Positions 14,886 through 23,119 of a DNA stretch of 64,000 nucleotides are shown in pieces (position 1 is the first letter of the stretch; each line of letters opens with the position of its first letter). The stretch is from Candidatus Anstonellales archaeon (lineage in GTDB: Archaea; Micrarchaeota; Micrarchaeia; Anstonellales; CG1-02-47-40). The notes under the pieces were generated by a model, which worked only from the letters and a program-made list of their open reading frames with translations, made no database searches and was not told where the DNA came from. Location of the stretch: contig JAWCQO010000002.1 of assembly GCA_038869735.1 (NCBI GenBank), forward strand, positions 1 to 64,000, written 5' to 3'. Made by a program: the position numbers and the translations under genes.

Positions 14886-16001
14886 TCATCCAACTACGTT
14901 TTTTACTATCCACGTAGGGTCAAAAGGACTTAAATCATCGTAATTCTGTCCAGTCCCAAAATAAATAACCGGAACCGAAGTAGCTCGAGCAATTGAGATG
15001 GCATTCCCTCCTTTAGAGTCGCAATCAAGTTTCGTCAGAATAATCCCGTCTATTCCAACTGCACTTTTAAACTCTCTTATCTGTTCTAAAACAGCGTTTC
15101 CACCAAAGCTTTCTCCAACATAAATTTTCATATCAGGAGCAGTGACACGCACGATTTTCTTAAGTTCATCAAGAAGATTTTTGTTTGTTTCTTGTCTTCC
15201 GGCAGAATCTATTAATACGACAGGAATTTTTTGGGCTTTTGCGTATTTTATTGCATCAAAAGCCACTGAGGCCGGGTCTGCACCGTAAGGACTCTTGATT
15301 AATCTAATACCCAATCTGCTTGCGTGGGCTTCTAACTGTTCAATTGCGGCGGCCCTAAACGTATCTGATGCTGAAATCACACACTCAAATCCTTCCTTTA
15401 GAAGCATATGTGCAACTTTTGCAATCGTAGTTGTTTTGCCAGACCCGTTCGGACCAATAAAAAGTATTTTTACTGGTTTTGGAGTATTACGAACTCTCTC
15501 AACCAAATCAAATTCAAATCCAGTGCTAGCTGCCTCTTCTAAGACGGAGAATAATATTTGGCGCACTTCTTCCTTGACCCTGTCGCTTCTTATTCGTCTT
15601 CCAAGCAACTTTTTTCGAAGACTATTAACTATCTCATCTGCAACTTCGTATGCAACGTCTGCTTCAAGTAGCGATAACTCAAAAGAGCCAAGTAATTCCT
15701 CTACCTCTTTTTCTGAAAGCTCAATTTCTGGAAAAAAAACAGTCTTTACCTTATTGATGGTAGAAAGCTCAACATCTTTTTTTACTTTTCCTAAAGCAGC
15801 TTTTTTTATACCCTCGATTTCCTGCCCTTCCCGCCCTTCCCTTTTATACGGAGCTTGCGATTCATTAACTTCCTTCTCTCCCACTTTTTCAGAAGAGGGA
15901 CTTCGAGGAGAGACGGCTGAATGCTTTCCAAGAACGCCTTCCCCAATTTTTTCAACTTTCTCTATAAAGTTAGAAATCTTACTTTTGAGGAGGTTGAACA
16001 T
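14886..16001 (-). CDS. ftsY: Signal recognition particle receptor FtsY (371 aa)
   Basis: This is the SRP GTPase receptor that docks ribosome-nascent chain-SRP complexes at the membrane. After a charged, variable N-terminal A domain of about 90 residues come the N domain and the G domain: P-loop FIGPNGSGKTTT, DTFRAAAIEQLEAHA, IDSAGRQETN, the SRP-specific TKLDCDSKGGNA and the closing YFGTGQNYDDLSPFDP. The frame is open to a TTG at 16010. The ATG at 16001, directly after a GGTAAGG motif, is the likelier start and overlaps the prefoldin gene by 23 bases. The prefoldin alpha - ftsY order is a conserved archaeal arrangement. Confidence 0.95.
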   Translation of the reverse strand: MFNLLKSKISNFIEKVEKIGEGVLGKHSAVSPRSPSSEKVGEKEVNESQAPYKREGREGQEIEGIKKAALGKVKKDVELSTINKVKTVFFPEIELSEKEVEELLGSFELSLLEADVAYEVADEIVNSLRKKLLGRRIRSDRVKEEVRQILFSVLEEAASTGFEFDLVERVRNTPKPVKILFIGPNGSGKTTTIAKVAHMLLKEGFECVISASDTFRAAAIEQLEAHASRLGIRLIKSPYGADPASVAFDAIKYAKAQKIPVVLIDSAGRQETNKNLLDELKKIVRVTAPDMKIYVGESFGGNAVLEQIREFKSAVGIDGIILTKLDCDSKGGNAISIARATSVPVIYFGTGQNYDDLSPFDPTWIVKNVVG

Positions 16002-16431
16002 CCTTACCAATCTCGCCAGCTACCCGCCTAAACTCCATTTCCGCCTTCTCAAGCTTTTCTGACGTCTCCTCAATAGTCTTTCTTACAATTTCCTTAAGCC
16101 TCTTGTTTTCGTTTATCCTCCTCTCAAGCGCCTCTAAAGCTTCCTCCTGAGTTTTCTCTACAACCAGTCCAGCGCCTATATTTAAAAGAACATTATCCCC
16201 CTTTTTTCTTTTGCCCCTAACAAATACCCCTCCACCTATAGGAATAAGCAGAAGGTCGTCTTTACCTTCAGCTGATTCAAGTGTTTCCTTTGCAGCCATC
16301 ATCTCGGTTTCTACTGCCTCAAGACCAGTAGCCTGTTGAATGAGAGCCTGAAGCTGCTGTCGATAGATTTCAATCTGCTGTGCAAGTCTCACACTATCTA
16401 CGGAATCTTGCCGTTCTCCCTTTTCAACCAT
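15979..16431 (-). CDS. pfdA: Prefoldin subunit alpha (150 aa)
   Basis: This is the alpha subunit of the hexameric jellyfish-shaped co-chaperone that delivers unfolded proteins to the thermosome. The architecture is typical: a long N-terminal helix with heptads (QIEIYRQQLQALIQQATGLEAVETEM), a beta-hairpin pair in the middle (LLIPIGGGVFVRG, NVLLNIGAGLVVEK) and a C-terminal coiled coil. The length is normal. The gene overlaps the ftsY start and follows the L18Ae gene by 26 bases, so it belongs to the same operon. The beta subunit is not in this window. Confidence 0.92.
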   Translation of the reverse strand: MVEKGERQDSVDSVRLAQQIEIYRQQLQALIQQATGLEAVETEMMAAKETLESAEGKDDLLLIPIGGGVFVRGKRKKGDNVLLNIGAGLVVEKTQEEALEALERRINENKRLKEIVRKTIEETSEKLEKAEMEFRRVAGEIGKDVQPPQK

Positions 16432-16457
16432 TTTATCTGACTCCTATAAACCCTATT

Positions 16458-16634
16458 CTATTCACTTCTACACTCTTTTATTTCAATCTGACTTCTTTTT
16501 AAACTATGGGTTGCTCCAAATTTTGCATACACTGAATCTATGGCATGCCTTTCACTTCTTGCCTCAACGATTATCCTAAATTGTCTCCTCCCACTCTTTA
16601 ATCCAAGCGTTCCACTCACTGCAAATTTCCTCAT
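16458..16634 (-). CDS. rplX: Ribosomal protein L18Ae/LX (58 aa)
   Basis: This is a small large-subunit ribosomal protein. I translated it from the sequence: it begins MRKFAVSGTLGLKSGRRQFR and carries the family pattern of an alternating strand (FRIIVEA), a helix (SERHAIDSVYAKFGA) and HSLKRSQIEIKE near the end. This matches archaeal LX, which is homologous to the N-terminal half of eukaryotic L18a/eL20. The length of 58 is at the short end of the family. It sits exactly where LX lies in most archaea, between tif6 and pfdA, here with a tRNA-binding gene inserted. A GGAG motif precedes the ATG. Confidence 0.9.
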   Translation of the reverse strand: MRKFAVSGTLGLKSGRRQFRIIVEARSERHAIDSVYAKFGATHSLKRSQIEIKECRSE

Positions 16635-16657
16635 ACTTACTCCCCTTCCCCTCCTTC

Positions 16658-16987
16658 TTAAAGTATTCTAGCACCATTTTTTGCATTGCGCTGAGGAACG
16701 ATTAAAATAGCTGTTTCACCGTCTTCACTTGCCGCAAGAATCATTCCCCGAGATTCTACCCCCATAATTTTTCTTGGCGCAATATTTGCAAGAAAAGCTA
16801 CCTTTAGTCCAATCAAATCAGCAGGATGGTGGTTCTTTGCTATGCCAGCCATAACCGTCCTCTTTTCCTTTCCAATATCAACAACCAGTTTCAACATTTT
16901 ATCAGAGCCTTGGACTTTTTCTGCCTCTGTAATCTGACCTACAACAAGTTCAAGTTTTGCAAAATCACCGTAAGACACTTCAACCAT
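16658..16987 (-). CDS. Stand-alone tRNA-binding OB-fold protein, MetRS beta/CsaA type (109 aa)
   Basis: This is a single EMAPII/MetRS C-terminal-like OB fold. The hallmarks are LELVVGQITEAEKVQGSDKMLKL (usually VG.I......P.AdkL..l) at the start, the VMAGIAKNHHP turn, LANIAPRKIMGVESRGMILAA in the middle, and closing residues of the tRNA-binding fold. In archaea such proteins act as a detached beta subunit that increases the affinity of methionyl-tRNA synthetase for tRNA, or as a general tRNA-binding protein. It sits between tif6 and L18Ae in the operon, where most archaea have nothing. Confidence 0.85.
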   Translation of the reverse strand: MVEVSYGDFAKLELVVGQITEAEKVQGSDKMLKLVVDIGKEKRTVMAGIAKNHHPADLIGLKVAFLANIAPRKIMGVESRGMILAASEDGETAILIVPQRNAKNGARIL

Positions 16988-17043
16988 ATTACCTCACCCT
17001 CTATACATACAACACTAAAGACCAAGCAACTCCCAAAATGCAC

Positions 17044-17739
17044 CTACTTCTCATTAAAAACGGCTTTCCTCTCGTCTCTCCCAATTCCTAATGCTTCCTG
17101 GATATTTACTGATTCATACCCACTTGTTGCTTCTCCCATAAGACATCCCTTCGAATTTGCAACCATCCCAATCTTCACAAGCCCAACCCCCATATTCACC
17201 GTACCGACACCGCCTCGTACACCAAACACTTCCTCAAGGAACTCAAATTCTTCCTCAGAAATTTCGTTTGATGCAAAAAAGCCACAATTGGTAGCTACAC
17301 AAACACTCCCTACCGTATCATAGCCTGCAAGTTGGCTCCTCTCCGTTGGCACTCCGAGGCAATCACCTATCTTTTTTATTTCGTCGTTTGTGATATTCTG
17401 GTTTAAAATTGCTCCCTTGTCATTTGCGCATATATTGTTTCCAGCAGCATTCCATTTACCAGAGATGACATATACATTAAGACCAAGATTCTTAAAAAAC
17501 CGCCTCTCCTCCTCACTCGAGCTTTTTGGTAAAATTGCCCCATTCGAGTTTGCACAAATATAAATTCCAAGAAGCCCGGATTGTGCTGCTGTCGCTGGAA
17601 TCGCCTCAACTCCAAATCCCGAAAAAGCCGCAAGAAACTTTTTAGAGGAAGAAGGAGGACAAAACACATAATCGTCAGTCGCAACTGCAAATATTCCAAT
17701 ATGCACGTTTCCATAAAATGACGTTTTTGCAAAATGCAT
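17044..17739 (-). CDS. tif6: Translation initiation factor aIF6 (231 aa)
   Basis: This anti-association factor binds the large ribosomal subunit and prevents premature joining with the small one. The protein shows the five-fold repeat of the IF6 propeller, with recurring segments such as IGIFAVATDDYVFCPP, LLGIYICANSNGAILP, AAGNNICANDKGAIL and VGSVCVATNCGFFA. The length is right for the archaeal factor. The frame is open to a GTG at 17751, but the ATG at 17739 has a GTGAGGAG Shine-Dalgarno motif seven bases before it. It begins just after the L31e stop, in the standard archaeal order. Confidence 0.94.
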   Translation of the reverse strand: MHFAKTSFYGNVHIGIFAVATDDYVFCPPSSSKKFLAAFSGFGVEAIPATAAQSGLLGIYICANSNGAILPKSSSEEERRFFKNLGLNVYVISGKWNAAGNNICANDKGAILNQNITNDEIKKIGDCLGVPTERSQLAGYDTVGSVCVATNCGFFASNEISEEEFEFLEEVFGVRGGVGTVNMGVGLVKIGMVANSKGCLMGEATSGYESVNIQEALGIGRDERKAVFNEK

Positions 17740-17757
17740 ATGGCTCCTCACTGCAAC

Positions 17758-18147
17758 TTATTTTGTCTTCTCTACTACTTCAGCAGTCTTAGATTCTTCT
17801 TTCTTTGTTGCCCTCTTTTTCCTTTTTTCATCAGATTCCTTCCTTTTCTTTTCCCTCCTCTTTTTAGTCTCAGCAATCATCTCTTCCTCACCAAAGAGAT
17901 ACGCATTTGTCTGCTCTCCCTCCTTAACCACCTTAATCTTTAGCCGCCTTGGCGGTTTTTCAATCCCATCTCTCCAAACAGCGGAGTTAAGTACTGGAGA
18001 AATCATAACGCTATCGATATCAGCTTTCGCGTGCCGAGCAACAAATTCCCGCAAATAAGAAATAGCTTTTTTTGCCCGTACTCTCCTTGGATAGTCGTAA
18101 ATTCCTCCAAAATTTATAGTATAAACACGCTCAACTTTTTCAACCAT
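17758..18147 (-). CDS. rpl31e: Ribosomal protein L31e with a charged C-terminal extension (129 aa)
   Basis: This is a large-subunit protein near the peptide exit tunnel. The N-terminal 85 residues are a clear L31e domain (VYTINFGGIYDYPRRVRAKKA, ISPVLNSAVWRDGI, PPRRLKIKV). The last 40 residues are almost entirely Lys, Glu and Arg, an extension not found in most archaeal L31e proteins of 80-95 residues. The extension could contact rRNA or exit-site factors such as SRP. The gene is preceded by L39e and followed by tif6, with short spacers, as in many archaea. Confidence 0.93.
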   Translation of the reverse strand: MVEKVERVYTINFGGIYDYPRRVRAKKAISYLREFVARHAKADIDSVMISPVLNSAVWRDGIEKPPRRLKIKVVKEGEQTNAYLFGEEEMIAETKKRREKKRKESDEKRKKRATKKEESKTAEVVEKTK

Positions 18148-18153
18148 AATTAC

Positions 18154-18315
18154 TCACTTTTCCTTTATATTCAACTTTTTTCTTCTCCAGTGCCTCCTCT
18201 CTTTATTTTGAATAATCCGCCTCTTTGTTTTTGCTACGACAAAAACAGGAATCCTCCTATTTGTCTTCATCGCATGAGCAAGTCGTGATTTTTTATATGG
18301 TGTCTTTTTTGACAT
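18154..18315 (-). CDS. rpl39e: Ribosomal protein L39e (53 aa)
   Basis: This very small basic protein lines the nascent peptide exit tunnel. I translated it from the sequence: it starts [20 protein letters not shown] and ends in a basic tail with [14 protein letters not shown], which is the signature end of L39e (usually NxxRRxWRRxKLx). Length and composition fit the family exactly. It lies six bases upstream of L31e and 15 bases downstream of the PDCD5-family gene. Confidence 0.95.
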   Translation of the reverse strand: MSKKTPYKKSRLAHAMKTNRRIPVFVVAKTKRRIIQNKERRHWRRKKLNIKEK

Positions 18316-18330
18316 AGTCCCCTCATCCAT

Positions 18331-18639
18331 TCACTTTTTTATAAACTCTATTCTTGTCTCTCTCTTTTCTGTGAATTGAGAAAGCATATCCTTTAGTTGT
18401 GCATCTGAGATTTTCTGTCTGATTCTTCCGGACGATGCAGCTTGAGCAAGAGCAGCCGAGAACCTTGCGAAAAGTTCAGGGTTAGATATCCTAACATTCA
18501 TTATCCGCTCATATGCCTCATCAGTTAAAATCATCCTCAAAACTGCCCTGAGCTGTGCTTCAGCCTCCTGCCTCTTCTGCATTTCTTCTAGCCGTTTTCT
18601 AATTTTTCTTTCTCGAATGCTTTCAAGGCTCTCCACCAT
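18331..18639 (-). CDS. PDCD5-family DNA-binding protein (102 aa)
   Basis: This is the archaeal homologue of eukaryotic PDCD5 (TFAR19), a small helical bundle reported to bind DNA. It begins with a long charged helix (ESIRERKIRKRLEEMQKRQEAEAQLRAVL) and contains the family motif LTDEAYERIMNVRISNPELF. After the core helices the end is basic. The length is normal. It is encoded between S19e and L39e, its conserved location in archaea, which suggests a link to ribosome biogenesis or translation. The start is the ATG at 18639. Confidence 0.9.
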   Translation of the reverse strand: MVESLESIRERKIRKRLEEMQKRQEAEAQLRAVLRMILTDEAYERIMNVRISNPELFARFSAALAQAASSGRIRQKISDAQLKDMLSQFTEKRETRIEFIKK

Positions 18640-18668
18640 AAAAATGAGGCACCCTCTTCTTTCCTTTC

Positions 18669-19085
18669 CTATTTACTCCCATTCAAAATATCTCTTGCTA
18701 TTCCATCCAAAAATTTCTGTCCTGCAGGCGTAATCCTTCTTCCAGACTTTGTCTTTTCTAAAAATCCTACCTTCTCAAGGGCAAGAAACGCTCTCCTTAT
18801 AATTGAGCCACTTGCCCTTACAAATCTTTCTCTGGCAACGCCTCGTTTCTTTCTTCCACCATAATGCACCCTAAGACGATTAACGCCAACAGGCGCAATA
18901 TAAGCCTTCCTCATAATGGAAGCACATCGCAAATACCAAAAATTTTTCTGACTCGGCCTTCTTTCGGCATGAGCTCCTGACTTTACAAAGTCAAGATAAT
19001 GTGGCCGCGGAAGCCCCATTGCTTCAAGTCTCTTTGCAGCTTCCATTATCAGCTTTCCAGGTTCGACATCATATACTAAAACCAT
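18669..19085 (-). CDS. rps19e: Ribosomal protein S19e (138 aa)
   Basis: This is a small-subunit protein needed for maturation of the 3' end of small-subunit rRNA. The family pattern is complete: WYLRCASIMRKAYI, a PVGVNRLRVHYGGRKKRG stretch, and the C-terminal winged-helix portion LEKVGFLEKTKSGRRITPAGQKFLD. The length is normal. It is the first gene of the conserved translation cluster on this strand. The 67-base spacer before it contains A/T-rich TATA-like sequence (ATAAAAAATAAAG on the minus strand), so a promoter there is plausible. Confidence 0.95.
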   Translation of the reverse strand: MVLVYDVEPGKLIMEAAKRLEAMGLPRPHYLDFVKSGAHAERRPSQKNFWYLRCASIMRKAYIAPVGVNRLRVHYGGRKKRGVARERFVRASGSIIRRAFLALEKVGFLEKTKSGRRITPAGQKFLDGIARDILNGSK

Positions 19086-19152
19086 TTTAACTACCCACTT
19101 AACCTCTTTATTAGGACTTTATTTTTTATCTCCAAGTATTTTTAAAGATTGG

Positions 19153-21432
19153 TTAAGAAAAACGTGGCATCTCGTTCTTTTCTTTTCCAAATATTCCAAA
19201 AAGCTTCTTTATAAATGTCTTTCCCCACGTGTCTCTTATTGTGTATGACTCAGGATGTGTCGTTTTAGGTGCCACAAATACCTCTTCTTCCTCTTTTTTC
19301 TCAACCGAAGCAGAATCCACAATCTTTTTTTCAATTTTTGATTCAATTTTTGAAATAGACTCAATTTTCGGATATTGTTTAGGGACAGTTTTGTCAAACC
19401 TCGGAGGCGGATGATATTCTTTGATTGGCATATACCTCTTTTTAGTCTCAGTTTCTATATCCTCTTCTACAAGAGGAGGTTTCTCTTTTGGACTCGTTCG
19501 CTCAATCTCCTCCTCTTTTATTATTTCCTCTTCTTTTACCTGTCTAAATTCACCTTTTTTTACTCCTACTCCAACCTCTTCTTTTAAATCAAAGTGCCGT
19601 TCATCCATCTTTTCCTCTCCCCTCTCTATTTTGCCCTCTTCAAGGCGCTTTCCAATATCCGACTCAGAGCCGATGCGCTCTCCTCCAAAAACTTTATCTG
19701 GTTCAATTTTGCCTGCAGAGATGGCCTCCATATCGCCTTTCTTTTCTTTTACCTTATCTATTGTGACGTCTTCAACTTCTTTTATCAAAACAGGTGAAGT
19801 TTGCGCTTCTCCAGCCGCCGTACTTTTTGGTTTTTTAACCTCCTTTTCCTCTATTTGCGTTGATTGTTTTGACAAATCAACCTCTCCTGTAATTTTTCTT
19901 AGCTGTTCAGAGATTCGCCAAATACCCTCTCTTAATTCAGCTATGTCCTGTTGCTTTGCAAAGTTACCTGCAGACAGCTCCTCAACGATTCTTCGCCTTA
20001 TAGTCTCCTCTCTTTCAAGTCTCTCATCAATCCCAGAAATTCTCTTTACCTCTCGTCCAAATTCGCTTATCTCTGAGTTTATCTCCTCAATAAGGCGCCG
20101 TATTACCTTCTCAAAATTTGTCTGAGTCTCTTTTAACTGCTCCTTGAGTTGCTGGATTTCCTGCTCATTTTTTGCTATCCTTTCCCCAATTTCTCCTCTT
20201 ATCTCCTCACTACTTTCTCTAAATCGTTCAACAAGCCTAGCGCTCTCCTCTTCTGCAGTCTTATGGTAATCCTTCAGCTTTGAGAGAATCGCTTCTGATT
20301 CCTCATAAAAAGATCGGTTTGTCTCTGCAATTTCATTTTTTGTATCCTCAACGTATTTCTTCAAGTAAGCTATCTCCTCTTCTATGGACCTGGCGAGGTT
20401 TTCTTTCAGCAATTCAAATTCTTGACGCATTTTTTCGCTTTCTCTTAAAAATTTGTCTATAGCCTCGCTTCTTATCTTTAAGGAATTTTCAAGTTCAGTT
20501 ACTTCTGCCTTTGTTGCAAGAGACTTAAAGTCAAGCTTTAACTTCTCTCCATCTATGCGAAGTTTATTTACTGCGGATGTGATTTCAGATACGCGCTGAA
20601 ACATCGGTTCAAAATTGGAGAATTTTTTTTGGAACATAACGTAAATATACTCTACCTTATCTGCATGCTGCTCTATGGATGCTTCTGTTTTTTTAAGCTC
20701 GGCAAGTTCTTTTTGCATCTCTTCATTTAATTCACGGATCGCATCAGCTCCACGAAATACAGCTATCCGTGCGCGAACATCTTTCAACTCTTCATTTATC
20801 TTATCCTGAAATGCGCTAATCTTTTCGTGGGCACCGGATAATTTTTCAATTTCAACTTCAAGTCGTTTTATTTCCTTCAACAGATGTTGAGGTTGCACTG
20901 CCTCTACAAGGGAAGCAGCAATTTCTGCTCTTTTCTTCAGCTCTACGGTATTCTTATCGATTTCAAAAATAGTGTTCTTAAGCTGTCCTATCTCCTCACT
21001 TATCTTATAAAACCTCTCTTCAGATATGCTCCGCATCTCCCGCAAGGCGGTTACTTGTGCCTTAAGCTTATCTATCTCTATTCCAAGCCGTACCCACGAT
21101 ACTTTCTCCCCGCTTGGGAGTTTTTCCCCCTCAAACTCCTCCTGCTTCTCAACTTCAGTAGCGTACTTCTCCTCACTTGATATAAGTTTTGTATCCTCTA
21201 CTGCTTCACTTATCTCCGATGACTGTGTGTATGTTCCTTCTTTAGGTACTTCATTTTTTATCTTACTAGAAGCTTTTGCAGTGACAGCATCCTCTAACCC
21301 GGCCGTACTATCTTTTTTGTCCTTATTCTCTCCCTCCTCTCCTATCGCACGGGCTATGTCCTCTTCACCTGATGGAGGTTCAGCTTCTTCAAGCTCCTTC
21401 CTGAGTGACTCTATGAACTTACGGATGCCCAT
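19153..21432 (-). CDS. Long coiled-coil protein of unknown function (759 aa)
   Basis: The first 110 residues are acidic and low in complexity. Residues about 110-540 are an almost continuous heptad-rich coiled coil (Glu/Lys/Leu rich, no proline runs). About 190 acidic, Pro/Lys-rich residues follow, and the last 40 contain a basic amphipathic end (KTFIKKLFGIFGKEK) that could contact membrane. There is no signal peptide, transmembrane helix, Walker motif or zinc site, so it is not an SMC or Rad50. A GAGAGGAG Shine-Dalgarno motif precedes the ATG, and TTTATATAG lies about 45 bp upstream. A structural or cytoskeletal role is a guess from shape alone. Confidence 0.8.
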   Translation of the reverse strand: MGIRKFIESLRKELEEAEPPSGEEDIARAIGEEGENKDKKDSTAGLEDAVTAKASSKIKNEVPKEGTYTQSSEISEAVEDTKLISSEEKYATEVEKQEEFEGEKLPSGEKVSWVRLGIEIDKLKAQVTALREMRSISEERFYKISEEIGQLKNTIFEIDKNTVELKKRAEIAASLVEAVQPQHLLKEIKRLEVEIEKLSGAHEKISAFQDKINEELKDVRARIAVFRGADAIRELNEEMQKELAELKKTEASIEQHADKVEYIYVMFQKKFSNFEPMFQRVSEITSAVNKLRIDGEKLKLDFKSLATKAEVTELENSLKIRSEAIDKFLRESEKMRQEFELLKENLARSIEEEIAYLKKYVEDTKNEIAETNRSFYEESEAILSKLKDYHKTAEEESARLVERFRESSEEIRGEIGERIAKNEQEIQQLKEQLKETQTNFEKVIRRLIEEINSEISEFGREVKRISGIDERLEREETIRRRIVEELSAGNFAKQQDIAELREGIWRISEQLRKITGEVDLSKQSTQIEEKEVKKPKSTAAGEAQTSPVLIKEVEDVTIDKVKEKKGDMEAISAGKIEPDKVFGGERIGSESDIGKRLEEGKIERGEEKMDERHFDLKEEVGVGVKKGEFRQVKEEEIIKEEEIERTSPKEKPPLVEEDIETETKKRYMPIKEYHPPPRFDKTVPKQYPKIESISKIESKIEKKIVDSASVEKKEEEEVFVAPKTTHPESYTIRDTWGKTFIKKLFGIFGKEKNEMPRFS

Positions 21433-21479
21433 AACTCCTCTCTCTAGAGCTTTTAAAATATTTTAATCTATATAAAGAT

Positions 21480-21838
21480 GAGTATCTGGGGTCAAAAATA
21501 ACCAACTATCAAGCTTCCGCTTAAGAAACGTTGCTGTTTTACCTCTTTTTACAAAATTAGTGCCTCCCCTAATCCTCCCCCTAATTCTAATTACATTAAT
21601 CAAAAAAACTCAACCCAAACCACCTAAAAACCCGAACACGCCCATATACTCTAAATAACAAACTACTAACATAATCCTTAAGACCAACCAACAAAACCCA
21701 ACACAAGACATCAACAAATAAGTATGCTAAAATAAGTACAGTGCTCTTACTCAAAAAGAGTCATTTTATCTCTAACGCATCTAAGCCACAACAAAGACCA
21801 GGACCAGTACCTGTTCACTTATTGTACTTTCTTCACAC
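21480..21838. other. Intergenic spacer, strand-skewed, no gene seen
   Basis: This stretch of about 360 bases upstream of the coiled-coil gene is strikingly poor in G on the plus strand, with long runs built from A and C. I see no start codon with a ribosome-binding site leading to a convincing protein, and no tRNA-like arms. Weak hairpins occur (ACTC / GAGT around 21756-21768; CAGG / CCTG around 21799-21813), the first followed by a T-rich run. Confidence 0.5.
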
Positions 21839-23053
21839 TTAACCTTCCTGTCCCTGTTTCGTTTTATTAAAAAGCTTTTTTGCTTCAGCTTCACTTTTTC
21901 CAAGAAGAAAAGCAACCTCATCATACTCAAAACCATAGAAGTCAGAAACCGAAGGCGGGTCTTTAGAAAGTTGCACCTTTACAAGCTCAAAATAAGCACT
22001 AGATTTCTTCCTTGAGCCATGAACTTTCCTTCGAATTTTATCCAAAATTCGCTTCTTTATTTCCCTTCTTGCTTTCGTTTCAGACATTTTTTTAAGATAA
22101 GTTGGAAATGCATATACTAGAAAACCACTCCCCTTTTCAGGATTTAGAAGCGAGATTCCAGCTCCAAGAAGGTCAGCGGAATATCTCAAATAACCCCAAT
22201 ACTGTCTTAACAAGACTCTCCCGTCAAAAACATCTGCGCGAGATAACACATTGAACGCTGACGCAACGCCATCAATAGTCTTATACTCAATAGGTATGTT
22301 CTCATCAACCCACAATTTCAACATATCGCGTGTTTCTTCACACTCAAATACTTTTTTTCTTCCCTCTTCGTAACTCCTTGCCCGGAATATCTCTCTGACC
22401 GAATCAAATATATTCCGTCTGCGGTTCCTCTCAGAAGAAAAATTTTTTGCTTCGAGGTCGTTTATCGCACCCCTCAAATCACCATCTGCAAGATTTGCGA
22501 GTCTCTGAATATGCTCTCTTTCAATTTCTATGTTCTCCATCCTAGAAATTCTTTCAAGAACCCTAAAAATCGCATTAGAATTTATCTTTTTTAGCTGAAC
22601 TTTGACGCATTCGTTTCGGATGTTACTAAGCTTCCTTTCATATGCATCCTCAGCAGTGAGAATTATCGGCTGTTGCGCGCTTATAACTATTTTCCTAGCA
22701 ATATCTAAGAACTCTTCATCTTCACCAAAAACAGCATCCACATCTTCCATCAATATCAACCTTCTTCTTCCAAACAATCCTCCGCACATCCCCAGGGCAT
22801 CCAAAATTCTGTCTTCTTTCCCCATCCTCCTTATATTGTCTGCTTCAAGCTCAACCACTTCAAATTCAAATTCCTTTGCAAGAGCCTTTACTATCGCGCT
22901 TTTGCCACTTCCGCTAGGTCCCCATATGAGAAGTGGTTTTTGAGCTTCTCCTTTCATCCACAACAGCACCCAGCGTCTGATTTCTTCCAGTGCCACCTGG
23001 TTCCCTGCAATATCCTCAAGTTTTTCTGGCGCATATTTTTCCAAAAAAGACAT
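21839..23053 (-). CDS. rfcL: Replication factor C large subunit (404 aa)
   Basis: This is the large subunit of the clamp loader that opens PCNA at primer-template junctions. The N-terminal FLEKYAPEKLEDIAGN box is the RfcL signature. The Walker A motif is WGPSGSGKS near residue 45, the Walker B region is LILMEDVDAVFG, and SNIRNECVKV leads into the sensor region. DGDLRGAINDLEA marks the end of the AAA+ lid. The C-terminal collar domain is short, making the protein smaller than the usual 470-500 residues, and there is no obvious PIP box at the end. The RFC small subunit is not in this window. The gene is divergent from a helix-turn-helix gene. Confidence 0.9.
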   Translation of the reverse strand: MSFLEKYAPEKLEDIAGNQVALEEIRRWVLLWMKGEAQKPLLIWGPSGSGKSAIVKALAKEFEFEVVELEADNIRRMGKEDRILDALGMCGGLFGRRRLILMEDVDAVFGEDEEFLDIARKIVISAQQPIILTAEDAYERKLSNIRNECVKVQLKKINSNAIFRVLERISRMENIEIEREHIQRLANLADGDLRGAINDLEAKNFSSERNRRRNIFDSVREIFRARSYEEGRKKVFECEETRDMLKLWVDENIPIEYKTIDGVASAFNVLSRADVFDGRVLLRQYWGYLRYSADLLGAGISLLNPEKGSGFLVYAFPTYLKKMSETKARREIKKRILDKIRRKVHGSRKKSSAYFELVKVQLSKDPPSVSDFYGFEYDEVAFLLGKSEAEAKKLFNKTKQGQEG

Positions 23054-23119
23054 ACTCCTTTTTCTGCCGCATCTTCTTAATATTTATATTCTTTTTCTCC
23101 AAAACTTTTTTAGAATTCA

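Noticed and set aside
15295-16062. Open frame of 255 codons on the plus strand, opposite ftsY
   Set aside because: FtsY on the minus strand has every SRP GTPase motif; the plus-strand frame gives a Ser-rich product with no family signature.
19421-20125. Open frame of 234 codons on the plus strand, opposite the coiled-coil gene
   Set aside because: Ser/Leu/Phe-rich translation typical of the antisense of a Glu/Lys-rich coiled coil; the minus-strand gene has a good Shine-Dalgarno motif and continuous heptads.
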